The position numbers and the translations under genes were made by a program. Below the pieces are notes generated by a model, which saw only the letters and a program-made list of their open reading frames with translations, searched no databases and was not told the origin of the DNA. From Enterobacteriaceae bacterium (lineage in GTDB: Bacteria > Pseudomonadota > Gammaproteobacteria > Enterobacterales > Enterobacteriaceae), in the NCBI GenBank assembly GCA_031253755.1, contig JAIRVT010000094.1, positions 1 to 32,408 on the forward strand: DNA of 32,408 bases. The letters are read 5' to 3'. Below are positions 1-8,023 of this stretch, piece after piece (position 1 is the first letter of the stretch; every line of letters starts with the position of its first letter).

Positions 1-138
1 AAGGCGGTTAAGTTCAATCTAACCATGCCCGGCAATTTATTAACCGCGATAGACCGTTACATTGAGCGAAACGGGCACTATAAAAACCGTTCTGCTTTTC
101 TGGCTGAGTTAGCGCGTAAGGAAATTGCACATCCCTAA
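1..138 (+). CDS. HicB-like antitoxin, C-terminal fragment
   Basis: The window opens inside a reading frame that runs 45 codons to a TAA. The visible end carries a short basic/hydrophobic helix-turn pattern (FNLTMPGNLLTAIDRY, then a Phe-Leu-Ala-Glu-Leu stretch). This is typical of the C-terminal ribbon-helix-helix DNA-binding part of HicB-family antitoxins, which neutralise the HicA mRNA interferase and autorepress the operon. The N-terminal partial RNase-H-like domain and any hicA would lie outside the window. The gene belongs to the accessory element whose integrase follows on the other strand. Identification rests on one short segment, so another RHH-type regulator is possible. Confidence 0.6.
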   Translation, partial: KAVKFNLTMPGNLLTAIDRYIERNGHYKNRSAFLAELARKEIAHP

Positions 139-142
139 ATTT

Positions 143-163
143 AGCCGCGGGATGCGGCTTTTT
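143..163 (+). terminator. Rho-independent terminator after the HicB-like gene
   Basis: A perfect 6-bp stem (agccgc / gcggct) with a 5-nt loop is followed by five T residues, 4 nt after the HicB-like stop codon. It ends that transcript before the convergent integrase gene. Confidence 0.75.
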
Positions 164-184
164 AACAGTTGTACGCTTGATATT

Positions 185-1282
185 CTATGTCACACCATTT
201 TTCTTTTTCATCAGCATACCAAATTTATCATGGAGTGATTTTGGGTACAGTTCCGTATAAACTTGCCACAATACATTCAGGGAACGATGTCCCGTAACTT
301 GTGCTACCTCTTCAATTGAAAAACCAGCTTCAAAGAGACGACTTGCACCTTCCCTTCTCAAGTCGTGATATCGAATATCTTCGATCCCTAGTTCATTACG
401 AACTCGTTGAAATCCAGCAGATACACTCCTAGAATTGTAGGGAAATATTAATTCACCTTTTCTTGGTTGCCTTTGAACTATTTCCCATGCCTCACCCAGT
501 AAAGGAACTGACATGTGATTGCCTGTCTTTTTCCTCGGATCTTTCCTATCTCTCACAATGACTGATTTCTGTTTTTCATCAATATCATCCCACCTGATTT
601 TGCAGACCTCACCTATACGCATACAGCTAAGAATAGAAAAGTTTAAAATATCCAAATATGGAATATGGGCTGCCCTATGATTTGCACGTTTACGCAGCCC
701 TTCTATTAATCTATCGAGCTCATCATTAACAGGGCGACGGCTACGGCGGTTTGATTTTCCAATCAATCCCATTTTTACCAGTAATGGTCTGGCTTCATGT
801 GAAGGATTTGATGTGTAATTTATTCCATAGACTGGCTTCGCTGAAGCTATAACAGACGTTAAATAACTGACATCATGATTAATGGTTGCGGGAGATGCTC
901 CACTTTCCATCCTGTAGCGGCAATGATCAATGACATGATTTTCTGACAGCTCGGATAGGTATATATTTGCAATATCACAATCCATTAGCATGTTTAGAAC
1001 GTATTTTTTTGTCCTACCTGCCTTACCTCCTAAATTAGGATCATTGATATATCTATACAGTAAATCTTTGACAGTTATATTGACGGAATCATCACTTGAT
1101 GGAATTCCATTTTCTTCTAATTCTGAGGCTCGTTTAGCCCCCCAACTTTTAGCTTGGGCCATCTTGCCAAATGTTTTCGTTTCACGATGAAGATGTATAC
1201 CACCCTCTTTTATGCCCACTGTACAACGATATCTAATAGTGCCATCAGCGCGAGGGCGTTTCATTATGTTATAATAGGCCAT
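185..1282 (-). CDS. Tyrosine recombinase / phage-type integrase (dusA-linked)
   Basis: This 365-residue protein catalyses site-specific strand exchange for the island to its left. The catalytic set is visible: Arg222 in the CMRIGEV motif, a Lys in the basic stretch near 248-252, His306 and Arg309 in YHDLRREGASRLF, His332 in GHRSLNV, and Tyr342 as the likely nucleophile. An N-terminal arm/core-binding region precedes residue 180. The start is 88 bp from the divergently transcribed dusA. This is the arrangement described for the integrase family that inserts into the 5' part of dusA. A strong inverted repeat sits between the two genes and could hold the int promoter/operator or arm-type sites. 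No truncation is seen, so it is probably functional. Confidence 0.88.
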   Translation of the reverse strand: MAYYNIMKRPRADGTIRYRCTVGIKEGGIHLHRETKTFGKMAQAKSWGAKRASELEENGIPSSDDSVNITVKDLLYRYINDPNLGGKAGRTKKYVLNMLMDCDIANIYLSELSENHVIDHCRYRMESGASPATINHDVSYLTSVIASAKPVYGINYTSNPSHEARPLLVKMGLIGKSNRRSRRPVNDELDRLIEGLRKRANHRAAHIPYLDILNFSILSCMRIGEVCKIRWDDIDEKQKSVIVRDRKDPRKKTGNHMSVPLLGEAWEIVQRQPRKGELIFPYNSRSVSAGFQRVRNELGIEDIRYHDLRREGASRLFEAGFSIEEVAQVTGHRSLNVLWQVYTELYPKSLHDKFGMLMKKKNGVT

Positions 1283-1299
1283 TATTTACCTCTCAGACA

Positions 1300-1337
1300 C
1301 CAGTACACCATTGAGTGTGGTGTACTGGATGGTGTAC
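1300..1337. promoter_or_regulatory. Inverted plus direct repeat between integrase and dusA
   Basis: ccagtacacca (1300-1310) and tggtgtactgg (1318-1328) form a perfect 11-bp inverted repeat with a 7-nt spacer. The octamer tggtgtac then recurs at 1330-1337, exactly 12 bp after its copy at 1318-1325. Three binding half-sites this close to the start of an integrase gene suggest an operator for int or recombinase/excisionase arm sites. The function is inferred. Confidence 0.6.
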
Positions 1338-1370
1338 CGATAAACCGAAAATAGCCTAAAATGTATTAAA

Positions 1371-2408
1371 ATGCACGAAAATAGAAAACCAGAAAACACC
1401 GTAAGAGACGGTGTAATAAAGGGAGAGGTAAGAAAATTCAAACCTTCCCGCTTCTCCGTTGCACCGATGTTAGATTGGACTGACCGTCATTGCCGTTATT
1501 TTCATCGCCTGCTAAGCAAAGAAGCCTTGCTTTACACCGAAATGGTGACCACTGGCGCCATTATTCATGGCAAAGGCAATTATCTGGCTTATAACGAGCA
1601 AGAACACCCGTTGGCATTGCAGTTAGGTGGCAGTGAACCTCAAGCTTTGGCACATTGTGCGAAACTCGCGCAGGAACGGGGTTATGACGAGATTAATTTG
1701 AATGTTGGCTGCCCGTCTGATCGTGTTCAAAATGGCCGTTTTGGTGCCTGTCTGATGGGGGAGGCTGCGCTGGTAGCCGATTGTGTCAAGGCAATGCAGG
1801 ATGTGGTGGATATTCCTGTCACCGTTAAAACACGTATTGGTATTGATGAGCAGGATAGTTACGCGTTTTTGTGCGATTTTATTGATACTGTGGTGAAAAA
1901 CAGTGCCTGTGATAATTTCGTCATCCATGCGCGCAAAGCGTGGTTGTCTGGCCTGAGCCCAAAAGAAAATCGCGAAATTCCACCGCTGGATTACCCTCGC
2001 GTTTATCAATTGAAAAAGGATTTTCCACAGCTGACACTTTCTATTAATGGTGGCATCAAATCATTGGAGGAAGCAAAGCATCATCTACAGCATGTGGATG
2101 GTGTGATGATAGGGCGTGAGGCTTACCAAAACCCATCAATGCTGGCTCATGTCGATCGTGAACTGTTTAATCAAACAGCGCCTGTCATGAATACCGTTGA
2201 GGCAATAAAAGCGCTTTATCCTTATATCGAACAGGAATTATCGACAGGCACTTATTTAGGCCACATTACCCGCCATATTTTGGGTATTTTTCAGGGTATT
2301 CCCGGTGCGCGTCAGTGGCGTCGTCATTTAAGTGAAAATGCGCATAAAGCGGGTTCAGATGTGACGGTGGTCGAAAAAGCGTTGGAAATGGTAACAGAGC
2401 GGATGTGA
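1371..2408 (+). CDS. dusA: tRNA-dihydrouridine(20/20a) synthase DusA
   Basis: This FMN-dependent enzyme reduces uridine to dihydrouridine at positions 20 and 20a of the tRNA D-loop, using NADPH. It is 345 residues long, matching E. coli DusA. The TIM-barrel start [18 protein letters not shown] begins near residue 27. The catalytic Cys is about residue 114 in [15 protein letters not shown]/substrate segments [24 protein letters not shown] and [12 protein letters not shown] follow. The first ~25 residues are poorly conserved and lie next to the island integrase, so this N-terminus may be partly supplied by the element. The ATG at 1371 has no convincing ribosome-binding site. It ends convergent with qor, 35 bp away. 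Confidence 0.96.
   Translation: MHENRKPENTVRDGVIKGEVRKFKPSRFSVAPMLDWTDRHCRYFHRLLSKEALLYTEMVTTGAIIHGKGNYLAYNEQEHPLALQLGGSEPQALAHCAKLAQERGYDEINLNVGCPSDRVQNGRFGACLMGEAALVADCVKAMQDVVDIPVTVKTRIGIDEQDSYAFLCDFIDTVVKNSACDNFVIHARKAWLSGLSPKENREIPPLDYPRVYQLKKDFPQLTLSINGGIKSLEEAKHHLQHVDGVMIGREAYQNPSMLAHVDRELFNQTAPVMNTVEAIKALYPYIEQELSTGTYLGHITRHILGIFQGIPGARQWRRHLSENAHKAGSDVTVVEKALEMVTERM
1450..1488 (+). other. Probable attachment (att) region inside dusA
   Basis: This stretch encodes the conserved [12 protein letters not shown] segment of DusA. The known dusA-targeting integrases recombine in the 5' part of this gene, so the end of the element adjoining its own integrase should lie here. The second copy of the core would be left of the window and cannot be seen, so the exact crossover is not determined. 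Confidence 0.35.
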
Positions 2409-2415
2409 TCCGCTC
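2397..2415. terminator. Stop-codon hairpin between convergent dusA and qor
   Basis: An 8-bp perfect stem (gagcggat / atccgctc) with a 3-nt loop spans the dusA stop codon. There is no U-tract after it on either strand, so a terminator role is only tentative. Confidence 0.35.
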
Positions 2416-2443
2416 AGATGCTTTATTCGAAATGACGGAGACA

Positions 2444-3424
2444 TTACGGAATGAGCAAGCTGGAACCTTGTGTTGCGCGGCTTTCCAGTGTCTGGTGTGC
2501 TCTTACGACTTCACTCAACGGGAATTTTTGGCTTTCCGGTACATCCACGTTGATTTTGCCACTGGCAATAAAATCAAACAGCGTTTTACTGGCCTCAGCC
2601 AACTCTTCCCGCGTAGTAATATAGCCATTCAGAGAAGGCCGGGTGAGAAATAGCGAACCTTTCTGATTGAGTAGCCCGACATTCACGCCAGTGACGGGCC
2701 CTGAAGCATTGCCGAAACTGACCATTAAGCCTCTCGGCGCCAGAGAATCAAGCGAATCCAGCCATGTTGACTGACCAACGGAATCATAAACGACATTGAC
2801 TTTTTTCCCGTCAGTCAGCGCCAGCACACGTTCCACAATATTTTCACGGTTATAATTGATGGCCTGCCATGCACCGGCAGTTTGGGCAAGACGGGCTTTT
2901 TCGTCTGAACCAACAGTACCAATCAAGTTTGCACCCAGTGCTTTTGCCCACTGGCAGGCAATCAATCCGACGCCACCAGCAGCCGCATGGAACAGGAAAG
3001 TTTCTCCTGCCTGAACCTTATGTGTCAGATAAAACAGGTAATAAACGGTTAAGCCTTTCAAAAGAGAAGCTGCGGCTTGCTCAAATGAAATGGCATCCGG
3101 CAGAATAACCAATTTATCGGCGGGAACATGGTGGATTTCACTGTATGCTCCCAAACCGGATTGCGCATACGCCACACGATCGCCAACGTTAACATGAGAT
3201 ACATTTGCGCCAACTTTCGTAACAACACCCGCAGCCTCTGTGCCCAATCCACTGGGAAGAGAGGTGGGATAAAGCCCGCTACGCATATAAGTATCAATGT
3301 AATTAATACCGATAGCTTTATTTTCAACCTGTACTTCATCAGCTGCAAGATCCGCAGGCGTAAATTCACAATATCTGAGTACTTCCGGGCCGCCAGTTGC
3401 GGAAAATTCGATGTGTTTTGTCAT
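2444..3424 (-). CDS. qor: NADPH:quinone oxidoreductase (zeta-crystallin type)
   Basis: This MDR-superfamily reductase catalyses one-electron reduction of quinones with NADPH in the cytosol. The protein has 326 residues from the chosen start, against 327 in E. coli Qor, and is nearly collinear with it. It has a GroES-like N-terminal domain without zinc ligands, IGINYIDTYMRSGLYP near 40-55, the nucleotide-binding motif AAAGGVG at about 147-153, and the C-terminal ESRATQGSSLLIP. I chose the ATG at 3424 (MTKHIEF) over the in-frame upstream start at 3445 because it matches the family N-terminus and has a GAGAAAG-like ribosome site. It is divergent from dnaB. Three 17-18-bp tandem repeats lie just upstream. 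Confidence 0.95.
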   Translation of the reverse strand: MTKHIEFSATGGPEVLRYCEFTPADLAADEVQVENKAIGINYIDTYMRSGLYPTSLPSGLGTEAAGVVTKVGANVSHVNVGDRVAYAQSGLGAYSEIHHVPADKLVILPDAISFEQAAASLLKGLTVYYLFYLTHKVQAGETFLFHAAAGGVGLIACQWAKALGANLIGTVGSDEKARLAQTAGAWQAINYNRENIVERVLALTDGKKVNVVYDSVGQSTWLDSLDSLAPRGLMVSFGNASGPVTGVNVGLLNQKGSLFLTRPSLNGYITTREELAEASKTLFDFIASGKINVDVPESQKFPLSEVVRAHQTLESRATQGSSLLIP

Positions 3425-3433
3425 AGTCGCTTT

Positions 3434-3485
3434 CTCGTTATACAAAAAATCTCGTTATGCAAAAAATCTTGTTGTATCAAAAAAT
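3434..3485. repeat. Triple 17-18-bp tandem repeat upstream of qor
   Basis: Three consecutive units, ctcgttatacaaaaaat (3434-3450), ctcgttatgcaaaaaat (3451-3467) and cttgttgtatcaaaaaat (3468-3485), sit directly before qor. Read on the minus strand each supplies a -10-like TATAAC/CATAAC preceded by a T-run, so the repeat may multiply promoter elements. This is inference. Confidence 0.7.
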
Positions 3486-3537
3486 ATTGGGAACAACCTC
3501 GCATGTTTGCAAATAAATCACCGTAAACTGCGTAAAT

Positions 3538-3566
3538 TTGTCTGAAACCATTACGGACTATATATA
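3538..3566 (+). promoter_or_regulatory. Candidate sigma-70 promoter for dnaB
   Basis: TTGTCT (3538-3543) is followed after exactly 17 bp by TATATA (3561-3566), which runs on into TAATTA. It is about 75 bp before the dnaB start, with no other gene on this strand. It was judged by eye only. Confidence 0.45.
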
Positions 3567-3638
3567 ATTACTCAAGGCTGTTTTCATGGCGTATACTAAT
3601 GCGCTATTTCGTACTTGTTTTGTGGACTAATGTGGTAC

Positions 3639-5048
3639 ATGGCTGGAAGAAAACCAACTAACAATAGCATGGCTGAACCAAAAGATCGCCAAGTGGAAGG
3701 GCTGAAACTTCCACCACACTCTTTGGAAGCAGAGCAATCTGTTTTGGGTGGTCTGATGCTGGATAATGAACGCTGGGATAATGTCTCTGAGCGTGTCACC
3801 AGCAATGATTTTTTCAGCCGCCCACATCGTCGTATTTTTACTGAAATGCAACGTTTGCTTGAAACCGGCAAACCTATCGATTTGATTACGCTATCAGAAT
3901 CTCTGGAACAAAACGGAGAACTTGATAACGTCGGCGGTTTTGGTTATCTGGCTGAACTGTCGAAAAATACCCCAAGTGCAGCGAATATTAATGCTTATGC
4001 GGATATTGTCCGCGAACGGGCCGTCGTGCGCGATATGATTGCCGTTGCCAATGAAATTGCTGATGCAGGGTATGATCCACAAGGGCGCACCAGTGAAGAG
4101 TTATTGGATCTGGCGGAATCAAGAGTATTCCAGATTGCCGAAAACCGGGCAAATAAAGATGAAGGGCCGAAAGGGATTGAGCAGATTCTGGAAGAAACCG
4201 TTGAGCGAATTGAGAAACTTTACCAACGTCCACATGATGGCGTAACCGGAGTTTCGACCGGTTATCAGGATCTGGATAAGAAAACCGCCGGTTTACAAAA
4301 ATCTGACCTGATCATTGTCGCAGCGCGTCCTTCAATGGGTAAAACCACTTTTGCGATGAACTTGTGTGAAAACGCAGCGATGATGCAGGATAAACCCGTT
4401 CTGATTTTCAGTCTGGAGATGCCCGGCAACCAGATTATGATGCGTATGCTGGCCTCCCTTTCCCGCGTGGATCAGACCCGTATTCGTACCGGCCAACTTG
4501 ACGACGAAGACTGGGCGCGGATTTCCAGTACCATGGGAATTTTGCTGGAAAAACGCAATATGTATATTGATGACTCATCCGGCCTGACGCCTACTGAAGT
4601 GCGCTCCCGCGCGCGAAGAGTTTTTCGCGAACACGGCGGGCTGAGTATGATTATGATTGACTATCTGCAATTAATGCGGGTGCCTTCTCTCTCCGACAAC
4701 CGCACATTAGAAATTGCGGAAATATCCCGCTCACTCAAAGCACTGGCAAAAGAACTGCAAGTCCCGGTTGTTGCGCTATCCCAGCTTAACCGTAGTCTGG
4801 AACAGCGGGCAGATAAACGTCCGGTCAACTCCGATCTGCGTGAATCCGGCTCTATCGAGCAGGATGCTGACTTAATTATGTTTATCTATCGTGATGAGGT
4901 TTATCACGATAACAGCGAGCTGAAAGGTGTCGCAGAAATCATCCTCGGCAAGCAACGTAATGGCCCTATCGGTACGGTACGGCTGACATTCAATGGGCAA
5001 TGGTCACGGTTCGATAACTATGCAGGGCCAAGCTATAGCGATGAATAA
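3639..5048 (+). CDS. dnaB: Replicative DNA helicase DnaB
   Basis: This hexameric 5'-3' helicase unwinds DNA at the replication fork and recruits primase. From the chosen ATG it has 469 residues (E. coli 471). The N-terminal primase-binding domain covers about 20-130 (LPPHSLEAEQSVLGGLMLDN). The RecA-like domain has Walker A ARPSMGKTT at about 229-237, Walker B MIMIDYLQL, and the conserved SQLNRSLEQR and GKQRNGPIG motifs near the end. Alternative in-frame starts are ATG at 3630, which has a better-spaced GTGGA, and TTG at 3615. I prefer 3639 because MAGRKP matches the E. coli N-terminus MAGNKP. alr follows 52 bp downstream on the same strand, as in E. coli, and may be cotranscribed. There is no intein and no frameshift. 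Confidence 0.97.
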   Translation: MAGRKPTNNSMAEPKDRQVEGLKLPPHSLEAEQSVLGGLMLDNERWDNVSERVTSNDFFSRPHRRIFTEMQRLLETGKPIDLITLSESLEQNGELDNVGGFGYLAELSKNTPSAANINAYADIVRERAVVRDMIAVANEIADAGYDPQGRTSEELLDLAESRVFQIAENRANKDEGPKGIEQILEETVERIEKLYQRPHDGVTGVSTGYQDLDKKTAGLQKSDLIIVAARPSMGKTTFAMNLCENAAMMQDKPVLIFSLEMPGNQIMMRMLASLSRVDQTRIRTGQLDDEDWARISSTMGILLEKRNMYIDDSSGLTPTEVRSRARRVFREHGGLSMIMIDYLQLMRVPSLSDNRTLEIAEISRSLKALAKELQVPVVALSQLNRSLEQRADKRPVNSDLRESGSIEQDADLIMFIYRDEVYHDNSELKGVAEIILGKQRNGPIGTVRLTFNGQWSRFDNYAGPSYSDE

Positions 5049-5100
5049 ACGGACCTATCAAAAAAACAACTAACTAGAAAAAAACATAAAAAGGGGACAT

Positions 5101-6180
5101 ATGAAAGCGGCAACTGCTGTTATTGATCGCCGCGCTCTGCGACATAACCTGCAACAGGTTCGGGTGAAAGCACCGAATAGCAAACTGATTGCAGTTGTGA
5201 AAGCAAACGCCTATGGACATGGTTTATTGGAAACGGCTTACACCATGGAAGATGCCGACTGTTTCGGTGTGGCACGGATAGGGGAAGCACTGGCTCTGCG
5301 CAGCGGTGGAGTCATCAAACCCATCCTGCTATTAGAAGGTTTTTTGGGCGCTTCAGATTTGCCGATTCTGGTTGTCAATCACATTGAAACCGTCGTGCAT
5401 AGTATCGAACAACTTGAAGCGCTGGAACAGACAGAACTCACCCATCCGGTGAAAGTATGGATGAAACTGGATACCGGAATGCACCGTTTAGGGGTTCGCA
5501 TTGATGAAGCGGAAGATTTTTATCAACGTTTGTGCCGTTGCCGCAACGTTGAGCAACCCGTAAATATCATTAGTCACTTTAGCCGTGCAGATGAACCTTT
5601 GGTGGATACAACGCACCTGCAAGTAGAACAGTTTATGTCATTTGTTGCGGGCAAATCCGGTGAAAAATCCATTTCAGCGTCTGGCGGAATTTTACTGTGG
5701 CCACAAGCACATCTGGACTGGGTTCGCCCCGGCATCATGATATACGGTGCATCGCCTATAGCCGATAAGACAGCGGATGATTTCAACTTAATGCCTGCGA
5801 TGACATTAAAATCCAGTTTAATTGCTGTACGTCAACACAAATCGGGTGAATCAGTCGGTTACGGTGGTACGTGGGTTAGTGAACGCGATACTTATTTAGG
5901 CGTGGTGGCAATCGGATATGGTGATGGCTACCCTCGCAGTGCCTCTTCAGGCACACCGGTATTTATCAACGGCCGCGAAGTTCCCCTTGTTGGTCGGGTT
6001 TCCATGGATATGATTACGATAGATTTAGGACCAGATTGCCGGGATAAAGTCGGCGATGACGTGATCCTCTGGGGAGCAGTTTTGCCTGTTGAAGAAATTG
6101 CAGAACACACAGGGATTAGTGCCTATGAACTTATCACAAAACTGACCTCGCGTGTTGCAATGGAGTATCTGGATGAATAG
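5101..6180 (+). CDS. alr: Alanine racemase (biosynthetic)
   Basis: This PLP enzyme interconverts L- and D-alanine, supplying D-Ala for peptidoglycan. Its 359 residues equal the length of E. coli Alr. The PLP lysine is Lys34 in [11 protein letters not shown]. The second catalytic base is Tyr254 in SVGYGGTW. The PLP-phosphate and barrel motifs [11 protein letters not shown] (121-131), [13 protein letters not shown] and [11 protein letters not shown] are intact. A strong ribosome site, AGGGGAC, precedes the ATG. The dnaB-alr-tyrB order is that of E. coli, so this is the constitutive racemase, not the catabolic DadX. Confidence 0.97.
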   Translation: MKAATAVIDRRALRHNLQQVRVKAPNSKLIAVVKANAYGHGLLETAYTMEDADCFGVARIGEALALRSGGVIKPILLLEGFLGASDLPILVVNHIETVVHSIEQLEALEQTELTHPVKVWMKLDTGMHRLGVRIDEAEDFYQRLCRCRNVEQPVNIISHFSRADEPLVDTTHLQVEQFMSFVAGKSGEKSISASGGILLWPQAHLDWVRPGIMIYGASPIADKTADDFNLMPAMTLKSSLIAVRQHKSGESVGYGGTWVSERDTYLGVVAIGYGDGYPRSASSGTPVFINGREVPLVGRVSMDMITIDLGPDCRDKVGDDVILWGAVLPVEEIAEHTGISAYELITKLTSRVAMEYLDE

Positions 6181-6311
6181 CAGGATGAGCGGCAGGGTGA
6201 ATAGCCAATAGTATTATCTTGCCCGCGAGTACGTTTTAGTTTTATATAACCGCACTTATATATAATTAAATTTTATACGAATACCCAACCAAATAGCAGG
6301 GAGTAAACATC

Positions 6312-7508
6312 ATGTTTCAGCATATCGATGCCTATGCAGGTGATCCTATTCTTTCATTGTTGGAAGTATTTAGAAAAGATGCCCGTGTAGAAAAGACGAA
6401 TTTGAGTATTGGGCTGTATTACAATGAACAAGGTATCATACCTCGTTTGCAGGCGGTGGCAATCGCAGAAGAGCAAATGAGAGCGTTGCCACCGTCGGCT
6501 TCCCTTTATCTTCCCATGGAAGGCCTACTGGCTTACCGGGAGGCAATTCAGGAATTACTGTTCGGTAAAGATCACCCGTTGTTGCAACAAAATCGTATAG
6601 TTACAATCCAGACAGTTGGCGGCTCAGGCGCACTAAAAGTGGGTGCTGACTTTCTGCACCGTTATTTTCCTGATTCCGAAGTATGGTGCAGTGATCCGAC
6701 ATGGGAAAACCATGCCTCTATCTTCTCTGGCGCAGGCATAAAAGTGAATTATTACCCCTACTTTGACGATAAAACCAAAGGGATAAAATTTGCCGAAATG
6801 CTGGAAAAATTCCGTCAATTACCGGCAAAAAGCATCATTTTAATGCACCCTTGTTGCCATAATCCGACAGGTTCAGATTTGACTCGTGATCAGTGGGATC
6901 AAGTGGTTCAAGTTGCTAAAGAGCGCGAATTGATTCCATTTCTTGATATTGCCTATCAAGGGTTTGCAGATGGCATGGAAGAAGATGCTTATGCGATTCG
7001 GGCTATGGCGAATGCAGGGTTACCCTGCTTTGTCAGTAACTCATTTTCGAAAATTTTTTCGATGTATGGTGAGCGTGTCGGTGGGTTATCCATTATTTGC
7101 GACAGCGAAAAAGAAAGTGAATGTGTTTTGGGGCAACTGAAAGCCTGCGTACGTAGAATCTACTCCAGTCCACCGAATTTTGGCGCTCAAATTGTGGCAA
7201 GAGTATTGGCAGACCCATTACTAAAAGCACAATGGCTGGAAGAAGTCGAGCAGATGCGCTTACGTATTCAAGAAATGCGTACCGTATTAGTCACTGCCCT
7301 GAACAGCGCGTTACCAGAAAAAAACTTTGATCATTTTCTAAAACAGCGCGGTATGTTCAGCTATACCGGGTTTAACGTTGAACAGATTAATCGCCTGCGT
7401 GAAGAATTTGGTATTTATCTGGTCGGTTCCGGCAGAATTTGTATGGCGGGTGTGAACCACAATAATATACAGCGTATTACAGAGGCATTTGCCGCAGTCA
7501 ATCGGTAA
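6312..7508 (+). CDS. tyrB: Aromatic-amino-acid aminotransferase TyrB
   Basis: This PLP-dependent class I aminotransferase performs the last step of tyrosine and phenylalanine synthesis and also contributes to leucine and aspartate transamination. It has 398 residues (E. coli 397) and the same N-terminus ([12 protein letters not shown]). The PLP lysine is Lys247 in [17 protein letters not shown]. The Asn in HNPTGSDLT (183-191) and the substrate-carboxylate Arg in GSGRICMAG near the C-terminus are present. A ribosome site GCAGGGAG precedes the ATG. In E. coli this gene is TyrR-regulated. I looked for a TGTAAA-N6-TTTACA box in the 130 bp upstream and saw none that is convincing. A strong terminator follows about 120 bp downstream. 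Confidence 0.96.
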   Translation: MFQHIDAYAGDPILSLLEVFRKDARVEKTNLSIGLYYNEQGIIPRLQAVAIAEEQMRALPPSASLYLPMEGLLAYREAIQELLFGKDHPLLQQNRIVTIQTVGGSGALKVGADFLHRYFPDSEVWCSDPTWENHASIFSGAGIKVNYYPYFDDKTKGIKFAEMLEKFRQLPAKSIILMHPCCHNPTGSDLTRDQWDQVVQVAKERELIPFLDIAYQGFADGMEEDAYAIRAMANAGLPCFVSNSFSKIFSMYGERVGGLSIICDSEKESECVLGQLKACVRRIYSSPPNFGAQIVARVLADPLLKAQWLEEVEQMRLRIQEMRTVLVTALNSALPEKNFDHFLKQRGMFSYTGFNVEQINRLREEFGIYLVGSGRICMAGVNHNNIQRITEAFAAVNR

Positions 7509-7521
7509 TACTGTCCCTGAC

Positions 7522-7603
7522 TATACCCTATGGATTTCAAGTTGCATCGCGGCGGCAAGCGAGCGAAGCCAACAAAGAGGCAACTTGAAAGACCACGGGT
7601 ATA
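7522..7603. repeat. Internally deleted ERIC element
   Basis: An 82-bp element has ERIC-like ends (tataccctatggatttcaag at the left, caacttgaaagaccacgggt then ata at the right) and the ERIC core piece ggcaagcgagcgaagccaac. The central ~45 bp of a full-length ERIC are missing. It lies 14 bp after tyrB and can fold into a long imperfect hairpin. Confidence 0.8.
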
Positions 7604-7611
7604 TATACGTC

Positions 7612-7657
7612 ACCTTTTAAGATGCCTCTTATATCTCCCCTATGCGGGGAGATATAT
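7612..7657. repeat. Copy A of a second interspersed repeat
   Basis: The segment containing aagatgcctcttatatctcc resembles, in inverse orientation, the segment near 10178-10215 (reverse complement aagatgcgtcttatatctct). Both copies include the hairpin region, and both lie beside an ERIC or ERIC-like sequence in intergenic DNA. Confidence 0.5.
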
Positions 7658-7661
7658 TTTC
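7630..7661 (+). terminator. Strong terminator downstream of tyrB
   Basis: A perfect 11-bp stem (tatatctcccc / ggggagatata) with a 5-nt loop is followed by TTTTCTGT. It overlaps a sequence that recurs, degenerate and inverted, at about 10178-10215. From here to 7872 the DNA is AT-rich and I see no gene; a small gtgta/tacac hairpin lies near 7825-7840. Confidence 0.7.
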
Positions 7662-7872
7662 TGTATAGTGAGCAAAAATATTTTTTCCTTTCACATTGAT
7701 ATTAAATACAATCAACGCCTGAATTAATTTTCTGAAGTCAAAATATTAATCATAACGGAATAAAGAAAATGTAATACCAACTCTTGAAATCTTTCATGAA
7801 TGATTGAAAAAACATTAATCTGTAAACGTGTAAATACACTTTTACTGGGATAATTTTAAAGAGTTAAGCATT

Positions 7873-8023
7873 ATGGATATGCAATCAAGAAAATACGGCA
7901 GAACTTTTCATTACCCATTCTCACCAGGCACAACCAGTGATGATCGAATTAATCATGTGGAAACAGCATTGGCAACGAGCACCTCTCTATTTTGAATCCA
8001 AGTTGGAGGGAGAAAGAAAATGA
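7873..8023 (+). pseudogene. Remnant of an RNA ligase gene (large internal deletion plus frameshift)
   Basis: An ATG at 7873 opens a 40-codon frame whose first ~28 residues (KYGRTFHYPFSPGTTSDDRI) look like the N-terminus of Rnl2-like RNA ligases found beside HD/kinase end-healing genes. The frame then becomes meaningless and stops at 7993. In the next frame, 7955-8023 encodes a plausible ligase C-terminus (WKQHWQRAPLYFESKLEG) ending at a TGA that overlaps the ATG of the following gene as ATGA. So the two ends of one gene appear to be joined with everything between them missing, including the nucleotidyl-lysine motif. The recognition of both ends is from memory of the family, not a search. Confidence 0.65.

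Noticed and set aside
6181..6311. TyrR box upstream of tyrB
   Set aside because: No TGTAAA-N6-TTTACA-like sequence could be found, although E. coli tyrB is TyrR-controlled.
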